From Lachnospiraceae bacterium (GTDB lineage: Bacteria; Bacillota; Clostridia; Lachnospirales; Lachnospiraceae), in the NCBI GenBank assembly GCA_022799755.1, contig JAAWOU010000010.1, positions 1-59,202 of the forward strand: DNA of 59,202 bases. The letters run 5' to 3'. The notes under the pieces were generated by a model, which saw only the letters and a list, made by a program, of their open reading frames with translations, was not told where the DNA came from and made no database searches. The position numbers and the translations under genes are program-made. This document shows, piece after piece, positions 1 through 8,379 of this stretch (position 1 is its first letter; every line of letters begins with the position of its first letter).

Positions 1-153
1 GAAAACAGTGTCAAATTGCTCGTTGAGCTTTGCCAGGAGCTCGGCGCGTCAAGGGATGCTGCCGTCCGGAGCCTTATGGATAAAAAGAATATGAGCCATG
101 AGGAAGCCTTGAAAAAAACAGGACTCTATTGGAAAGACAGCTCTGAATCCTAG
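1..153 (+). CDS. C-terminal end of an unidentified protein (cut by window start)
   Basis: Frame 1 is open from the first base and stops at TAG 151-153, giving the last 50 residues of a protein. The tail is helical and charged (LLVELCQELGASRDAAVRSL, then KKNMSHEEALKKTGLYW). Its composition resembles the C-terminal helices of Rpn-type (PD-(D/E)XK) nuclease/transposase-like proteins common in Lachnospiraceae, but that is a resemblance only. No catalytic part is visible. A copy of the dispersed repeat follows in the intergenic space. The gene is likely real; its function is unknown. Confidence 0.6.
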   Translation, partial: ENSVKLLVELCQELGASRDAAVRSLMDKKNMSHEEALKKTGLYWKDSSES

Positions 154-193
154 ATTAATTGTTATGAACAATGCCAATCAGTTAAGAAGTCTC

Positions 194-246
194 GTGATTT
201 TCGTGCAAAAGGCGCACGAAAACACCTCGCGGAACTACCCGTGAAC
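194..246 (+). repeat. Dispersed intergenic repeat, copy R1 (right half)
   Basis: It contains an inner hairpin TTCGTGC/GCACGAA, then ACACCTCGCGGAACTACCCG and TGAAC. The same block recurs, with substitutions, near 3.9, 11.8, 14.25, 20.1 and 26.8 kb. It lies between the partial first gene and the gene at 276. The left tip (TGAACAATG near 167-174) is degenerate. Confidence 0.75.
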
Positions 247-275
247 AAAATAATACGAAAAGAAATGGGGAAACT

Positions 276-668
276 ATGAAAGAGACAAATAAACAGGAGC
301 AAAATACGAAAAGGAGTTCCAGACAGATCGTGGCCATAGTCGGCGTCGTTCTGCTGGTACTCCTGTATGTAGTCACCCTTATCACCGCCATTTTGGACAG
401 TTCCCAGTCCGCGAAATGGTTCCGGATCTGCCTGTTCGCCACGTTCGCCCTGCCTCTGGTCATCTGGATCTACTCCTGGATGCACGGCAGACTCACCGGA
501 AAATCCGCCATCGGGGATCCTGCTGCCATGAATCAGGCGCAGGCCTCCCACAGCGATACGCCGCAGAATTCCCATCCTGCGCAGGCTTCCTCCGGCACCA
601 AGTCTCCGGAAAGCGCTGCCCCCCTGGACAGCACTTCCCGCAAAACCGGCGAAAAGGATGCGGACTGA
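276..668 (+). CDS. Small two-helix membrane protein, unknown function
   Basis: 130 residues. There is a basic, polar N-terminus (about residues 1-20), a strong membrane helix at about 21-42 (IVAIVGVVLLVLLYVVTLIT) and a second at about 49-68 (ICLFATFALPLVIWIYSWM). A Ser/Ala/Pro-rich soluble tail of about 60 residues follows, probably cytoplasmic by the positive-inside rule. The start is supported by a purine-rich ATGGGG six bases before the ATG. No known domain is recognised; similar two-helix proteins with disordered tails are frequent hypothetical genes in Lachnospiraceae. It converges on the HAD gene, whose stop lies 26 bases downstream. Confidence 0.65.
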   Translation: MKETNKQEQNTKRSSRQIVAIVGVVLLVLLYVVTLITAILDSSQSAKWFRICLFATFALPLVIWIYSWMHGRLTGKSAIGDPAAMNQAQASHSDTPQNSHPAQASSGTKSPESAAPLDSTSRKTGEKDAD

Positions 669-693
669 AAAACTCCGGCAAGGCTCGCGGCAT

Positions 694-1296
694 TCAGCAA
701 ACTCCCAGCCCTCGCAGTTCTTCCTCCGCCTGCTCCTTTGTCCGAAAACAGATGCCGTAGAGCCCCAGCGCTCTGGCCGCCTCTACATTCGAGGCGGTAT
801 CGTCGAGAAATACGCTCTCCTGTGCCTCCAGAGAATACCTGGAAAGCAGCAGCCTGTAGATTTCCGGGGCAGGCTTCACCATCTTCTCCCGGTAGGAGAG
901 GATGCCGCCGTCCATATAGGGGATAAAGTCCAGGGCATCCGCACAGTCCTCATAGGACTTTTGAGAAAAATTGGACAGATAGAACACCCTATACCCTTTT
1001 GATTTCAGCTCTTTGAGCCAGGGGATGGCATAGTCCCGCTTTGTCACCATCCCCGTGACATTGTCGTAGGCTCTTCGAAGCTCCTCTTCGATCTCCGGAT
1101 CCTGGTCAATGAAAGCCTGCATCAACTGCTCCAGGTCCCAGACCCCGCGGTCTATTTCGTCCCAGACCGGGGACTGCACCGAAGCTTTCGCGATCCGCTC
1201 CGCCATTGCCTCGTCGAATCCCTTGTCCCGGAGAAATTCCCGCCAGCGGAAATTCGTCAACACATTGCCGATATCAAATATAATATTTCGAATCAT
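694..1296 (-). CDS. HAD-family hydrolase (YihX-like sugar phosphatase type)
   Basis: 200 residues. Motif I is IFDIGNVL at residues 5-12, a DxGN variant of the usual DxD that is typical of the YihX/epoxide-hydrolase-N branch. A helical cap follows (about 18-90), then motif II YLSNFS and a motif III/IV region with KPAPEIYRLL and FLDDTASNVEAA, where the DD pair would bind Mg2+. This points to a small-molecule phosphatase, possibly for sugar phosphates; the substrate cannot be read. The start is the ATG at 1296 because the fold begins there (MIRNIIFDIG) and AGGAGAG lies just upstream. The open frame extends further 5' but without HAD sequence. It lies in the same direction as the LysR gene, 133 bases away. 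Confidence 0.85.
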   Translation of the reverse strand: MIRNIIFDIGNVLTNFRWREFLRDKGFDEAMAERIAKASVQSPVWDEIDRGVWDLEQLMQAFIDQDPEIEEELRRAYDNVTGMVTKRDYAIPWLKELKSKGYRVFYLSNFSQKSYEDCADALDFIPYMDGGILSYREKMVKPAPEIYRLLLSRYSLEAQESVFLDDTASNVEAARALGLYGICFRTKEQAEEELRGLGVC

Positions 1297-1429
1297 ATAT
1301 CTCTCCTGTTCCGTTCCTGTCTGCGGCAGCTGCCGCCTTTTTCTTAATCTGCATGGCGCTTCCCGAGCAGCAGAAAATCTTTTCCTCCTACACCCGCTGC
1401 CAGTCCCGGGCCCGTGCAAAATATGCCTC

Positions 1430-2323
1430 TCATTCCCGGCCTCTGCGCATAATTTCCAAAAGCTTTCCGGCCGCCACGCCCAGAGGCGCCTTAGAGCTGG
1501 TGACCACACAGAACTGCCTTTTGGGTATCATTTTATTGAACATCAGCTCAAACAACAGCCCGGAATCCAGGCTTTCCGTGGCAAAGTCTCTGACCACACA
1601 GCCTATGCCTAAATTGCGCAGCGCAAACTGCACGATCATGTCGCTGGTGGACAGCTCAAACTCCGGCTGCACTGCCACGCCGTTCTCTGCCAGATAAGCG
1701 TCCATGTAAGTTCTGGTGCTGGTATTTCCCTCCAGGAAAATAAGCGGCAGCTTCTCCAATTCCTGGAGATCCAGCATCTTATTTTTATAAGAAGTAAATC
1801 TCCGTCCAGCTACAAATACGTCTTCTATTTCTCTCACCGTTTCTGCTCTGATATCCCCCTCCCGGGCAAAGGGCGTACTCACCACGCCGAAATCAATGGC
1901 GCCGGTGCGCAGAAGCTTCAATGTCTCAGGTGTGGGCGCATTGGCCACCATGACCTTGATATCCGGATACCGCTCATGGAATTCCTCCAAAAAGGGCAGC
2001 AGATAAAAGCGAAGGGTCATGTCGCTGGCCCCGATGTGTACCTCCCCCAGCTCCAGGTTCAGCATCTGCCTCACCTTTTCCACGCCCCGCTCTATCTCCT
2101 CGTAGCCTTTCTCCACATAGGAGTACAAAAGCTCCCCCTCACCGGTGAGCCGGATTCCCTTGGAGGCCCTTTGGAACAGGGTCACGCCAAGGCTCTTCTC
2201 CAGAGCTTTCAGGGACTGGCTCACCGCAGGCTGGGAGATAGAGAGCTCACTGGCCGCCCCTGTAACGCTTCCCAGCTTGGCGGTATAGTAGAACACCTTG
2301 AAATATTCCAGATTCCCAACCAT
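1430..2323 (-). CDS. LysR-family transcriptional regulator
   Basis: 297 residues, a normal LysR length. The N-terminal winged helix-turn-helix covers residues 1-60 (YFKVFYYTAKLGSVTGAA, SISQPAVSQSLKALEKSLG, LFQRASKGIRLTGEG). A linker helix and a two-lobed substrate-binding domain follow (about 92-290). The N-terminus resembles the CysL/CbbR/YwfK-like group, but the effector cannot be predicted. The ATG at 2323 is preceded by GGAGGTGCC. It lies between purA and the HAD phosphatase on the same strand. No divergent partner gene, the usual LysR target, is next to it, so the regulon is unknown. Confidence 0.92.
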   Translation of the reverse strand: MVGNLEYFKVFYYTAKLGSVTGAASELSISQPAVSQSLKALEKSLGVTLFQRASKGIRLTGEGELLYSYVEKGYEEIERGVEKVRQMLNLELGEVHIGASDMTLRFYLLPFLEEFHERYPDIKVMVANAPTPETLKLLRTGAIDFGVVSTPFAREGDIRAETVREIEDVFVAGRRFTSYKNKMLDLQELEKLPLIFLEGNTSTRTYMDAYLAENGVAVQPEFELSTSDMIVQFALRNLGIGCVVRDFATESLDSGLLFELMFNKMIPKRQFCVVTSSKAPLGVAAGKLLEIMRRGRE

Positions 2324-2434
2324 GGCACCTCCACAATCCAGTTCCGACGCACGGAATTGTCCCGCTTCGGCACAGCCAAAGGTCCGTTTCCCGCGTCAGC
2401 GGCAATTCTCTGCAGCAGAAAGCGCTTTCGTCCC

Positions 2435-3727
2435 TCAACGTGCCAGCAGAGACTCCCTGTAAATAATGTTCTCTCTCCCCGGCCCGTTGCTGACCATCGT
2501 GATGGGATATCCGATCTGACCCTCTATGAACTCAATGTAGGCCCGGCAGTTCTCCGGCAAGTCCTCATACCTGCGGATGTCCCTGATCTCGCATTTCCAG
2601 CCGGGCAGCTTTTTGAGCACAGGCTTTGCCTTGGTTAGTTTGCCGGTCACCGGAAAGTCCGTGGTAACCTCCCCGTCGATCTCATAGCCCACGCACACAG
2701 GAATCTCGTCCAGATATCCCAGCACGTCCAGCACGGTAAAGGCCACGTCCGTAGTCCCCTGCAGACGGCAGCCGTATTTGGATGCCACACAGTCGAACCA
2801 TCCCACTCTCCTGGGCCGTCCGGTGGTAGCGCCGTACTCACCGCCGTCTCCGCCTCTGCGGCGCAGCTCCTCGGCCTCGTCCCCGAACAGCTCGGACACA
2901 AAAGCTCCCGCACCTACGGCGGAGGAATATGCCTTGCACACCGTCACGATCTGTTTGATCTCATAGGGAGGCAGACCGGCTCCGATGGCGCCGTAAGCAG
3001 CCAGCGTGGAGGAGGACGTCACCATAGGATAGATGCCGTGATCCGGATCTTTCAGGGTGCCCAGCTGTCCCTCCAGCAGTACTGTCTTGCCCTCTTTCAG
3101 GGCTCTGTCCAGGAATGCGGACACATCACACACATAAGGCTCCACCATATCCCTGTAGGAATGCAGCGTCTCCAAAAGCTCTTCCGGATTAATTACAGGT
3201 TTATGGTACAAATGTTCCAACAGTGCATTCTTCAGTTCACAGACCCTCTGTGTCTTTTCTTTCAACACTTCCTCGTCAAAAAGTTCACTGACCTGGAAGC
3301 CGATTTTCGCGTATTTGTCAGAATAGAAAGGCGCAATACCGGACTTGGTGGAGCCAAAGGACTTTCCTCCCAGCCTCTCCTCCTCGTACTGATCCAGCAG
3401 AATGTGATAGGGCATCACGATCTGCGCCCTGTCGGACACCAGCAGCTTCGGACTGGGAACCCCACGCTCCACCAGAGACTGCACCTCCCCAAGCAGCAGC
3501 GGGATGTTCAAAGCCACCCCATTGCCGATGATATTCGTGGTATGGCGATAGAACACACCGGACGGAAGCGTATGCAACGCGAATTTCCCGTAATCATTTA
3601 TGATGGTGTGGCCGGCGTTTGCGCCGCCCTGGAACCGTATTACGATATCCGCCTCCCGGGCCATCATGTCCGTGATCTTTCCCTTTCCCTCATCGCCCCA
3701 GTTGGCCCCTACAATTGCCTTGACCAT
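2435..3727 (-). CDS. purA: Adenylosuccinate synthetase
   Basis: 430 residues, the usual PurA length. It couples GTP hydrolysis to condensation of IMP and aspartate into adenylosuccinate, the first committed step to AMP. The P-loop-like GDEGKGK is at about residues 11-17. Further family signatures are FQGGANAGHT, LPSGV, the IMP-binding region KSFGSTKSGIAP, and TTGRPRRVGWFD in the switch region. The start is ATG 3727 with GGAGGAG eight bases upstream; in-frame upstream codons are not PurA-like. A well-formed sigma-A promoter lies upstream. It is monocistronic or followed by the LysR gene 111 bases on. Confidence 0.98.
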   Translation of the reverse strand: MVKAIVGANWGDEGKGKITDMMAREADIVIRFQGGANAGHTIINDYGKFALHTLPSGVFYRHTTNIIGNGVALNIPLLLGEVQSLVERGVPSPKLLVSDRAQIVMPYHILLDQYEEERLGGKSFGSTKSGIAPFYSDKYAKIGFQVSELFDEEVLKEKTQRVCELKNALLEHLYHKPVINPEELLETLHSYRDMVEPYVCDVSAFLDRALKEGKTVLLEGQLGTLKDPDHGIYPMVTSSSTLAAYGAIGAGLPPYEIKQIVTVCKAYSSAVGAGAFVSELFGDEAEELRRRGGDGGEYGATTGRPRRVGWFDCVASKYGCRLQGTTDVAFTVLDVLGYLDEIPVCVGYEIDGEVTTDFPVTGKLTKAKPVLKKLPGWKCEIRDIRRYEDLPENCRAYIEFIEGQIGYPITMVSNGPGRENIIYRESLLAR

Positions 3728-3824
3728 AAATCTCCTCCATTCCCTGCTCTTGCGCGGCAGGATGTCATTCATGAAAATAGAATTCCCGCCAAGCACGAAT
3801 TCTATCATCTTCTTTTACGATGCC

Positions 3825-3853
3825 ATTATACTATATCCCGCATCATAAGTAAA
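3825..3853 (-). promoter_or_regulatory. Probable sigma-A promoter of purA
   Basis: On the minus strand there is TTTACT (3848-3853), a 17-base spacer and a perfect TATAAT (3825-3830), about 100 bases upstream of the purA start. The surrounding sequence is AT-rich. No PurR box or guanine/adenine riboswitch was recognised in the leader. Confidence 0.65.
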
Positions 3854-3892
3854 ATCAATAAATATTATATTTGTTATAAGCAATACTTATTA

Positions 3893-3938
3893 TCACTGTC
3901 CACGGGTAGTTCTGCGAGGTATTTTCGCGTGCTGTGAG
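3893..3938 (-). repeat. Dispersed intergenic repeat, copy R2
   Basis: Read on the plus strand it begins TCACTGTCCACGGGTAG, followed by TTCTGCGAGGTATTTTCGCG: the reverse orientation of the R1 block. It lies just upstream of the purA promoter and downstream of the apbE stop, so it does not interrupt a gene. Confidence 0.7.
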
Positions 3939-4011
3939 TATTCTGTTCCGTTTCATGGATCAGTCTCTTCTGTGCCGGCTTCAATCGGACAATTGCCGCT
4001 TCAGCGTTCGC

Positions 4012-5217
4012 TCACTTTTCTTTGAAATAATGTTTCATCCCTTCAGACATCTCGAGCTCTCCGTCAGCCATAACAAAGAGCGCCTCCGCCCCATACTCTG
4101 CGGCCAGAGCCATGCCTTTCTCCGGTCCCAAAATGTAACAGGCCGTGGACAGGCCGTCGCCCAACAGACCGTCTTTTAAGAGGATCGTCACGCCCCGCAC
4201 ATCGCTGACGGCGGGCGCTCCGGTACCGGGGTCCAGGATGTGGTGATACCGCACTCCGCCCGCCTCCACATACCGCTCGTAGTCTCCGGAGGTGGATATG
4301 CACCACTGCCCCTCCAGGGTCAGGATGCCCAAGCTGTCCGATGTGTCAAAGGGATCCACGATCCCCACCCGCCAGGGCCCGCCGTCCGGTTTGCTCCCAT
4401 ATGTCAGTATACTGCCGCCCAGGGATATCACCGCTCCCGTCACGTCGGACCGCTCTTCCAGCAGCCGAATCAGCTTCTCCATGGCAAGTCCCTTTCCCAC
4501 AGCCCCCAGATCAAGCCGCATACCCTCCGGCAGAAAGAGGCGCAGTCTCTCCCTCTGTCCGCTTTCCCCGTCCAAGAGAGCAGACATTGCCTGCGAATCC
4601 TCTCCCGGGGCGCCGCTTTCGGTGCCGGATGTTCCCAAGTCCTTTACCAGGCGCATCTTCCCGCTGCCGCATGTGCTCAGGGCTCTCTCCAGCGCCTCCT
4701 CACCGGGAATCCGAAAGCCCTCCTGATCGCTCTCCGCGGCCCATTTGTCTATGTCCCACAGACGCGTCACACTGCCCAATGTCACATCGAATGTCCCTTT
4801 CGAGCGCTCCCACAGAAGCCGGCAGTGCGCCAGAAGCTCCGACAACTCCTCCGACAGCAGAAATCCCTCCTCGCTGCCGGCAGAGGCATTGGCCCGGTAC
4901 ACCTCGGAAGTGTCCAGCCTCCAGGATATCCGTTCCCGCTCCAGCTCCCACAGCAGCTCCATGGTTTGGACGCAAAACGCCTGAGCCGTCTCCTGATCCG
5001 ATGCGTAGATTGTCTGCTGTACCACGGTACCCATGGCCGTGTCCGCATACTGCCACGGGGAGCCGGCCTGTTGTCCTGCGCCGGCTGCGGGCCCGCGCTC
5101 TTCCTCTCCGGGCTTTCTCCCAGTCTGCCCCTTGCTCCCCGCCCCCATGTCCGCACAGCCGCAGCACAGGACCGCCGCCAGCAGGGCAGCTGTGAATGTT
5201 CTCAAAAAAAGCTTCAT
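4012..5217 (-). CDS. ApbE-family FAD:protein FMN transferase, lipoprotein
   Basis: 401 residues. ApbE enzymes attach FMN from FAD to a Ser/Thr of extracytoplasmic flavoproteins (Rnf, Nqr, FMN-binding-domain proteins). The N-terminus MKLFLRTFTAALLAAVLCCG ends in a Cys cluster (probable lipidated C21), so it should act outside the membrane. The core starts at YADTAMGTVVQQTIYA, continues with FDVTLGSVTRLW and DLGAVGKGLA, and ends with HHILDPGTGAP and DGLSTACYILG, where the metal-binding Asp/Thr lie. A low-complexity stretch after the signal is probably a flexible linker. The start is ATG 5217 because it gives the signal peptide; AAGGA lies upstream. It is divergent from the NusG-II and Gx genes. 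No FMN-binding-domain target is present in the window. Confidence 0.92.
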   Translation of the reverse strand: MKLFLRTFTAALLAAVLCCGCADMGAGSKGQTGRKPGEEERGPAAGAGQQAGSPWQYADTAMGTVVQQTIYASDQETAQAFCVQTMELLWELERERISWRLDTSEVYRANASAGSEEGFLLSEELSELLAHCRLLWERSKGTFDVTLGSVTRLWDIDKWAAESDQEGFRIPGEEALERALSTCGSGKMRLVKDLGTSGTESGAPGEDSQAMSALLDGESGQRERLRLFLPEGMRLDLGAVGKGLAMEKLIRLLEERSDVTGAVISLGGSILTYGSKPDGGPWRVGIVDPFDTSDSLGILTLEGQWCISTSGDYERYVEAGGVRYHHILDPGTGAPAVSDVRGVTILLKDGLLGDGLSTACYILGPEKGMALAAEYGAEALFVMADGELEMSEGMKHYFKEK

Positions 5218-5336
5218 TTTCCGATTCCTTTTTGCTATACTGATTTTAGGAAGCAGACCGCTCTGCTTCCCGTATGCCATCCGCAAGGCGGCCCAGGGCG
5301 CGCCTCCACATTTCATTGACAGAAAGGGCCTTTCCC

Positions 5337-5747
5337 GTGAAAAAGAACTCATCCCGGCGTAAGCCGGCAGCCATTATTACAGCCTTTCTTCTGCTGCTGT
5401 CCGCGGCAAGCATACTCTGTCTGCTGTCCGGCAAAAGCGGAAACGATTATGCGGCGGATATTTTCCAGGACGGTATCCTGATAAAAAGCATCCGTCTAAA
5501 CGACTTTTCTCAAACCGGCACCTTTACCGTACAGGGCAAGAACGGCTGCGTCAACGAGATAGAAGTCCGTCACGGCAGCATCGCCGTCATCTCCGCGGAC
5601 TGCCCCGACAAGCTCTGCGTGCACCAGGGCTTTATCAGCGACTCAAAGCTCCCCATCACCTGTCTGCCCAACCGGCTGGTGATCCGGCTGCGGCCCGTAT
5701 CCGATTCTCCGCAAACCCCTGCGGCGCCGGACGGCGTCACGTACTGA
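5337..5747 (+). CDS. NusG domain II (NusG_II) secreted/membrane-anchored protein
   Basis: 136 residues from GTG 5337. A short basic N-terminus is followed by one hydrophobic helix (AAIITAFLLLLSAASILCLL), then an extracytoplasmic NusG_II fold with the hallmark Cys segment ISADCPDKLCVHQGFIS and the end LPITCLPNRLVIRL. In Clostridia this family sits beside Gx transporters and ApbE in flavin-linked electron-transfer loci; its biochemical role is not settled. The GTG start is chosen because AAAGGG lies before it and it gives a standard N-terminus; an in-frame ATG at 5274 has no ribosome binding site. The next gene starts 180 bases downstream. Confidence 0.82.
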   Translation: MKKNSSRRKPAAIITAFLLLLSAASILCLLSGKSGNDYAADIFQDGILIKSIRLNDFSQTGTFTVQGKNGCVNEIEVRHGSIAVISADCPDKLCVHQGFISDSKLPITCLPNRLVIRLRPVSDSPQTPAAPDGVTY

Positions 5748-5927
5748 CATGCGAAAAGCGCCATGTCTCCCTGAAAATCCGAAGCCCTCGCCCCTGTGCG
5801 GCGCCCCCACAGGCAGACAGCCGAGAGCACATGGTTTCGGCGCCGCACACAGACCGCACAATGCCCTTACAGATCCCCACACAGCAGGACAACCGTATCA
5901 ACGCATGCCGCCGGAAAGGAGAAAGTC

Positions 5928-6434
5928 ATGTCCGTCCGAAAAACAGCCGTTTTAGCCCTCTTTGCCACCCTGTCCCTGGCCATCTTCGCCGTCGAGAGCG
6001 CCATTCCGCCCCTGGTGCCCATCCCGGGCATCAAGTTGGGTCTGGCCAACATTGTCACCTTGATTCTGCTGCGGCGCTTTTCGGTCAGAGACGCTCTCTT
6101 GGTGCTGATCTCCAGGATACTGCTGTCAGCCTTTTTGTTCGGACAGGCACTGTCCCTGCTCTACAGCCTGGCCGGAGGGCTTTGCAGTCTGTGCGTCATG
6201 GCGGCAGTAATGGGACTCCTGCAAAAAAAGCTGCTTTTCCTTACGGGAGCCATGGGCGGACTGACCCACAATCTGGGCCAGCTGGCCGTGGCTTTCGCGG
6301 TAACACGCACCGGCGGCGTAATCGCCTATCTGCCTTTTCTTGTCCTAAGCGGCATCCTCACAGGACTTTTCACAGGACTCTGCGCCGCATTCGCCGGAAA
6401 GCTGCTGCCGCCTGTTCCGTCGGATGTTTCCTGA
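5928..6434 (+). CDS. Gx transporter family protein (formerly annotated heptaprenyl diphosphate synthase component I)
   Basis: 168 residues, almost entirely hydrophobic with five or six helices. The family signature PLVPIPGIKLGLANIVTLIL is near residues 27-46, followed by FSVRDALLVLISR, FGQALSLLYSLAGGL and GGLTHNLGQL. The fold resembles ECF S-components (small-solute-binding membrane proteins). Homologues such as Listeria DmkB occur in flavin-based extracellular electron transfer loci, which fits the neighbouring ApbE and NusG-II genes. AAAGGAG lies six bases before ATG 5928; further upstream codons are not family-like. The substrate is not known. Confidence 0.88.
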   Translation: MSVRKTAVLALFATLSLAIFAVESAIPPLVPIPGIKLGLANIVTLILLRRFSVRDALLVLISRILLSAFLFGQALSLLYSLAGGLCSLCVMAAVMGLLQKKLLFLTGAMGGLTHNLGQLAVAFAVTRTGGVIAYLPFLVLSGILTGLFTGLCAAFAGKLLPPVPSDVS

Positions 6435-6530
6435 AAAATATACTCCGGCCCCACAAGCCTAACGGACCTGTCCCGGAAAAAGCTCTCCGGCCCCGCTTCC
6501 TTTCCCACTTTGCTTTCACACTTTTTAGGC

Positions 6531-7385
6531 TCAGTCTTTTGCAGACAAAGAAGAGTCTTCCAGCTGTCTCAAAAGCGCGGCAATCGTCTTGCCGCTCACG
6601 GGATGGCAAAAATGCGGTGCAATCTCCGCCATGGGCTTTAGAACGAACATCCTGTTCTCCAAATCCACATGCGGAATCGTCAGATTCTCACTTTCATAGC
6701 ATATCCTGTCATAGAACAGAATGTCCAGATCCAGCGTCCTTGGACCCCAGCGCACTGTGCGCTTCCGCCCGGCCCCATTCTCTATCTCATGGAGAGCATC
6801 CAGCAGTTCCTCCGGCTCCAGAAGCGTCTCAATCTCCAGAGTGCCGTTCAGGAAATCCTCCTGTTCCACCCCGCCGTAAGGCTTGGTGACGATCATTTCG
6901 GACACCTTTTTCAGAACGATGAGAGGATGCTCTTTCAGCGCCTGGATCCCGCTTAAGATATGGTTCCTCCTGTCTCCTAAGTTGGAGCCCACGGCGATGA
7001 ACGCCCTGTGCCAGCCCCTGCGCACTTTCACGGACACATTGCCAAAGGGCTGACGGATGGGCGCATGGGGCTTGCAGATCTCCAGTTCCAGTGCGGCGAG
7101 AGCCCTGTACTCCAGAAGAAGCGCCTGCGACAGCCTCTGCGCCACCGCCTCCAGCAGCAGGCAGGTGTTCTCCTGCATCCAGTACGTTATAAACCCACAG
7201 ACTGTTCCGTAATTTACGGTGCTTTCCAGCGCATCCTCTCTCCCCGCCCTATGCACATCCATGTGCAATACCGCATTTACATAAAAATACTGGCCGTTTT
7301 TCGTCTCCTCCGGATACACCCCGTGGTGCGCGAAGACCTCCAGCCTTTCAATCCGTATCTCGTCCTTTGCCCACTCTGAATACAT
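6531..7385 (-). CDS. folK: Bifunctional dihydroneopterin aldolase / HPPK (FolB-FolK fusion)
   Basis: 284 residues with two fused folate enzymes. FolB (about 9-122: IRIERLEVFAHHGVYPEE, VNYGTVCGFI, LLEAVAQRL) cleaves 7,8-dihydroneopterin. FolK (about 127-275: FIAVGSNLGDRRNHI, EDFLNGTLEIET, GRKRTVRWGPRTLDLDILFY, PHVDLENRMFVLKPMAEI) pyrophosphorylates the hydroxymethyl product. All expected FolK substrate and metal motifs (RWGPRTLDLDIL) are intact. It is the last gene of the folate operon, 28 bases after folP. GAGGGAGAGG precedes the ATG. Such fusions are common in Clostridia and presumably channel the intermediate. Confidence 0.96.
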   Translation of the reverse strand: MYSEWAKDEIRIERLEVFAHHGVYPEETKNGQYFYVNAVLHMDVHRAGREDALESTVNYGTVCGFITYWMQENTCLLLEAVAQRLSQALLLEYRALAALELEICKPHAPIRQPFGNVSVKVRRGWHRAFIAVGSNLGDRRNHILSGIQALKEHPLIVLKKVSEMIVTKPYGGVEQEDFLNGTLEIETLLEPEELLDALHEIENGAGRKRTVRWGPRTLDLDILFYDRICYESENLTIPHVDLENRMFVLKPMAEIAPHFCHPVSGKTIAALLRQLEDSSLSAKD

Positions 7386-7413
7386 GGCCTCTCCCTCGTC
7401 TTTCGCCTGAATC

Positions 7414-8277
7414 CTACTCTTTCAAAATCGCCTCCGCCATCCGCACGGCCCTGACATTCTCTTTCACATCGTGGACCCGCACAAACATGGCCCCTTTCAT
7501 GACACCCAGGACAGTCGTCACCAAAGTGCCCTCCACCCTCTGGTCCGCGGGCAGGTCAAGTGTCAGCCCTATAACGGACTTTCGGCTGCAGCCTAAGAGC
7601 AGCGGACAGCCCAGGCGGTCAAGGACATCCAACCGCCGGATAATCTCCAGATTCTGCCGGTAGTCCTTGGCAAATCCTACGCCGGGATCTAAAATAATCT
7701 TATCTCTGGAGATGCCCGCCCTTGCAGCCAGATCCAGCGTCTCCTCCAAATCCCCCGCCACATCCCGGAGGAACTCACCGTAGTCCGTATCCTTTCTGTT
7801 GTGCATCAGACAGCAGGGCAGTCCGCTCTCCGCGATGACCTGCGCCATTGCGCTCCCCTTTTCCCTGCCTGTCCCGCCGTCCGGCATGTTTATCCCATTG
7901 GCGGACCCGTCATCGTATTTCAGTCCCCAGACATCATTGATCAGGTCTGCCCCTGCCGCAATCCCTGCCGCCGCCACCCGGACCTTGTAGGTATCCAGAG
8001 ACACCGGCACGTCGAACGCGGCTTTCACAGCCTCTATTATAGGAAGCACCCTGTCCATCTCCTCATCCGCGGGCAGGAACGTATGCCCGGGGCGGGTGGA
8101 CTCGCCGCCGATGTCGATGATATCTGCGCCCTCCGCCAGCATCTCCTCCACATGTCGAAGCGCCCTGTCCCTCTCGTTCCACTTCCCGCCGTCCGAAAAG
8201 GAGTCCGGGGTCATATTCAGAATGCCCATTACGTAGGTATGTCCTTTGGTCTGAAATTCTCTGTTTCCGATTATCAA
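7414..8277 (-). CDS. folP: Dihydropteroate synthase
   Basis: 287 residues. It joins p-aminobenzoate to hydroxymethyl-dihydropterin diphosphate and is the sulfonamide target. Signatures in order are MGILNMTPDSFSDGG, ADIIDIGGESTRPG, PVSLDTYKV, LINDVWGL, LDPGVGFAKD and LLLGCSRKSVIG, all intact. I chose the TTG at 8277 (LIIGNREF) because family members start there and AAAGGCGG precedes it. The in-frame GTG at 8313 is possible but lacks a clear Shine-Dalgarno and would add 12 non-family residues. It is the third gene of the folate operon. Confidence 0.95.
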   Translation of the reverse strand: MIIGNREFQTKGHTYVMGILNMTPDSFSDGGKWNERDRALRHVEEMLAEGADIIDIGGESTRPGHTFLPADEEMDRVLPIIEAVKAAFDVPVSLDTYKVRVAAAGIAAGADLINDVWGLKYDDGSANGINMPDGGTGREKGSAMAQVIAESGLPCCLMHNRKDTDYGEFLRDVAGDLEETLDLAARAGISRDKIILDPGVGFAKDYRQNLEIIRRLDVLDRLGCPLLLGCSRKSVIGLTLDLPADQRVEGTLVTTVLGVMKGAMFVRVHDVKENVRAVRMAEAILKE

Positions 8278-8379
8278 ATATTTGTCCGCCTTTCTTGATC
8301 CTGTTCTTAGCACCTTAAATGCGCGTCCTCTGTGCTTCGATCATATATCAGGTTAAAACTGCCCTCCCCCGCAAACCGC

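Noticed and set aside
3038..3937. 299-codon plus-strand ORF
   Set aside because: Antisense to purA; rich in His/Gln/Leu as expected for a complement frame.
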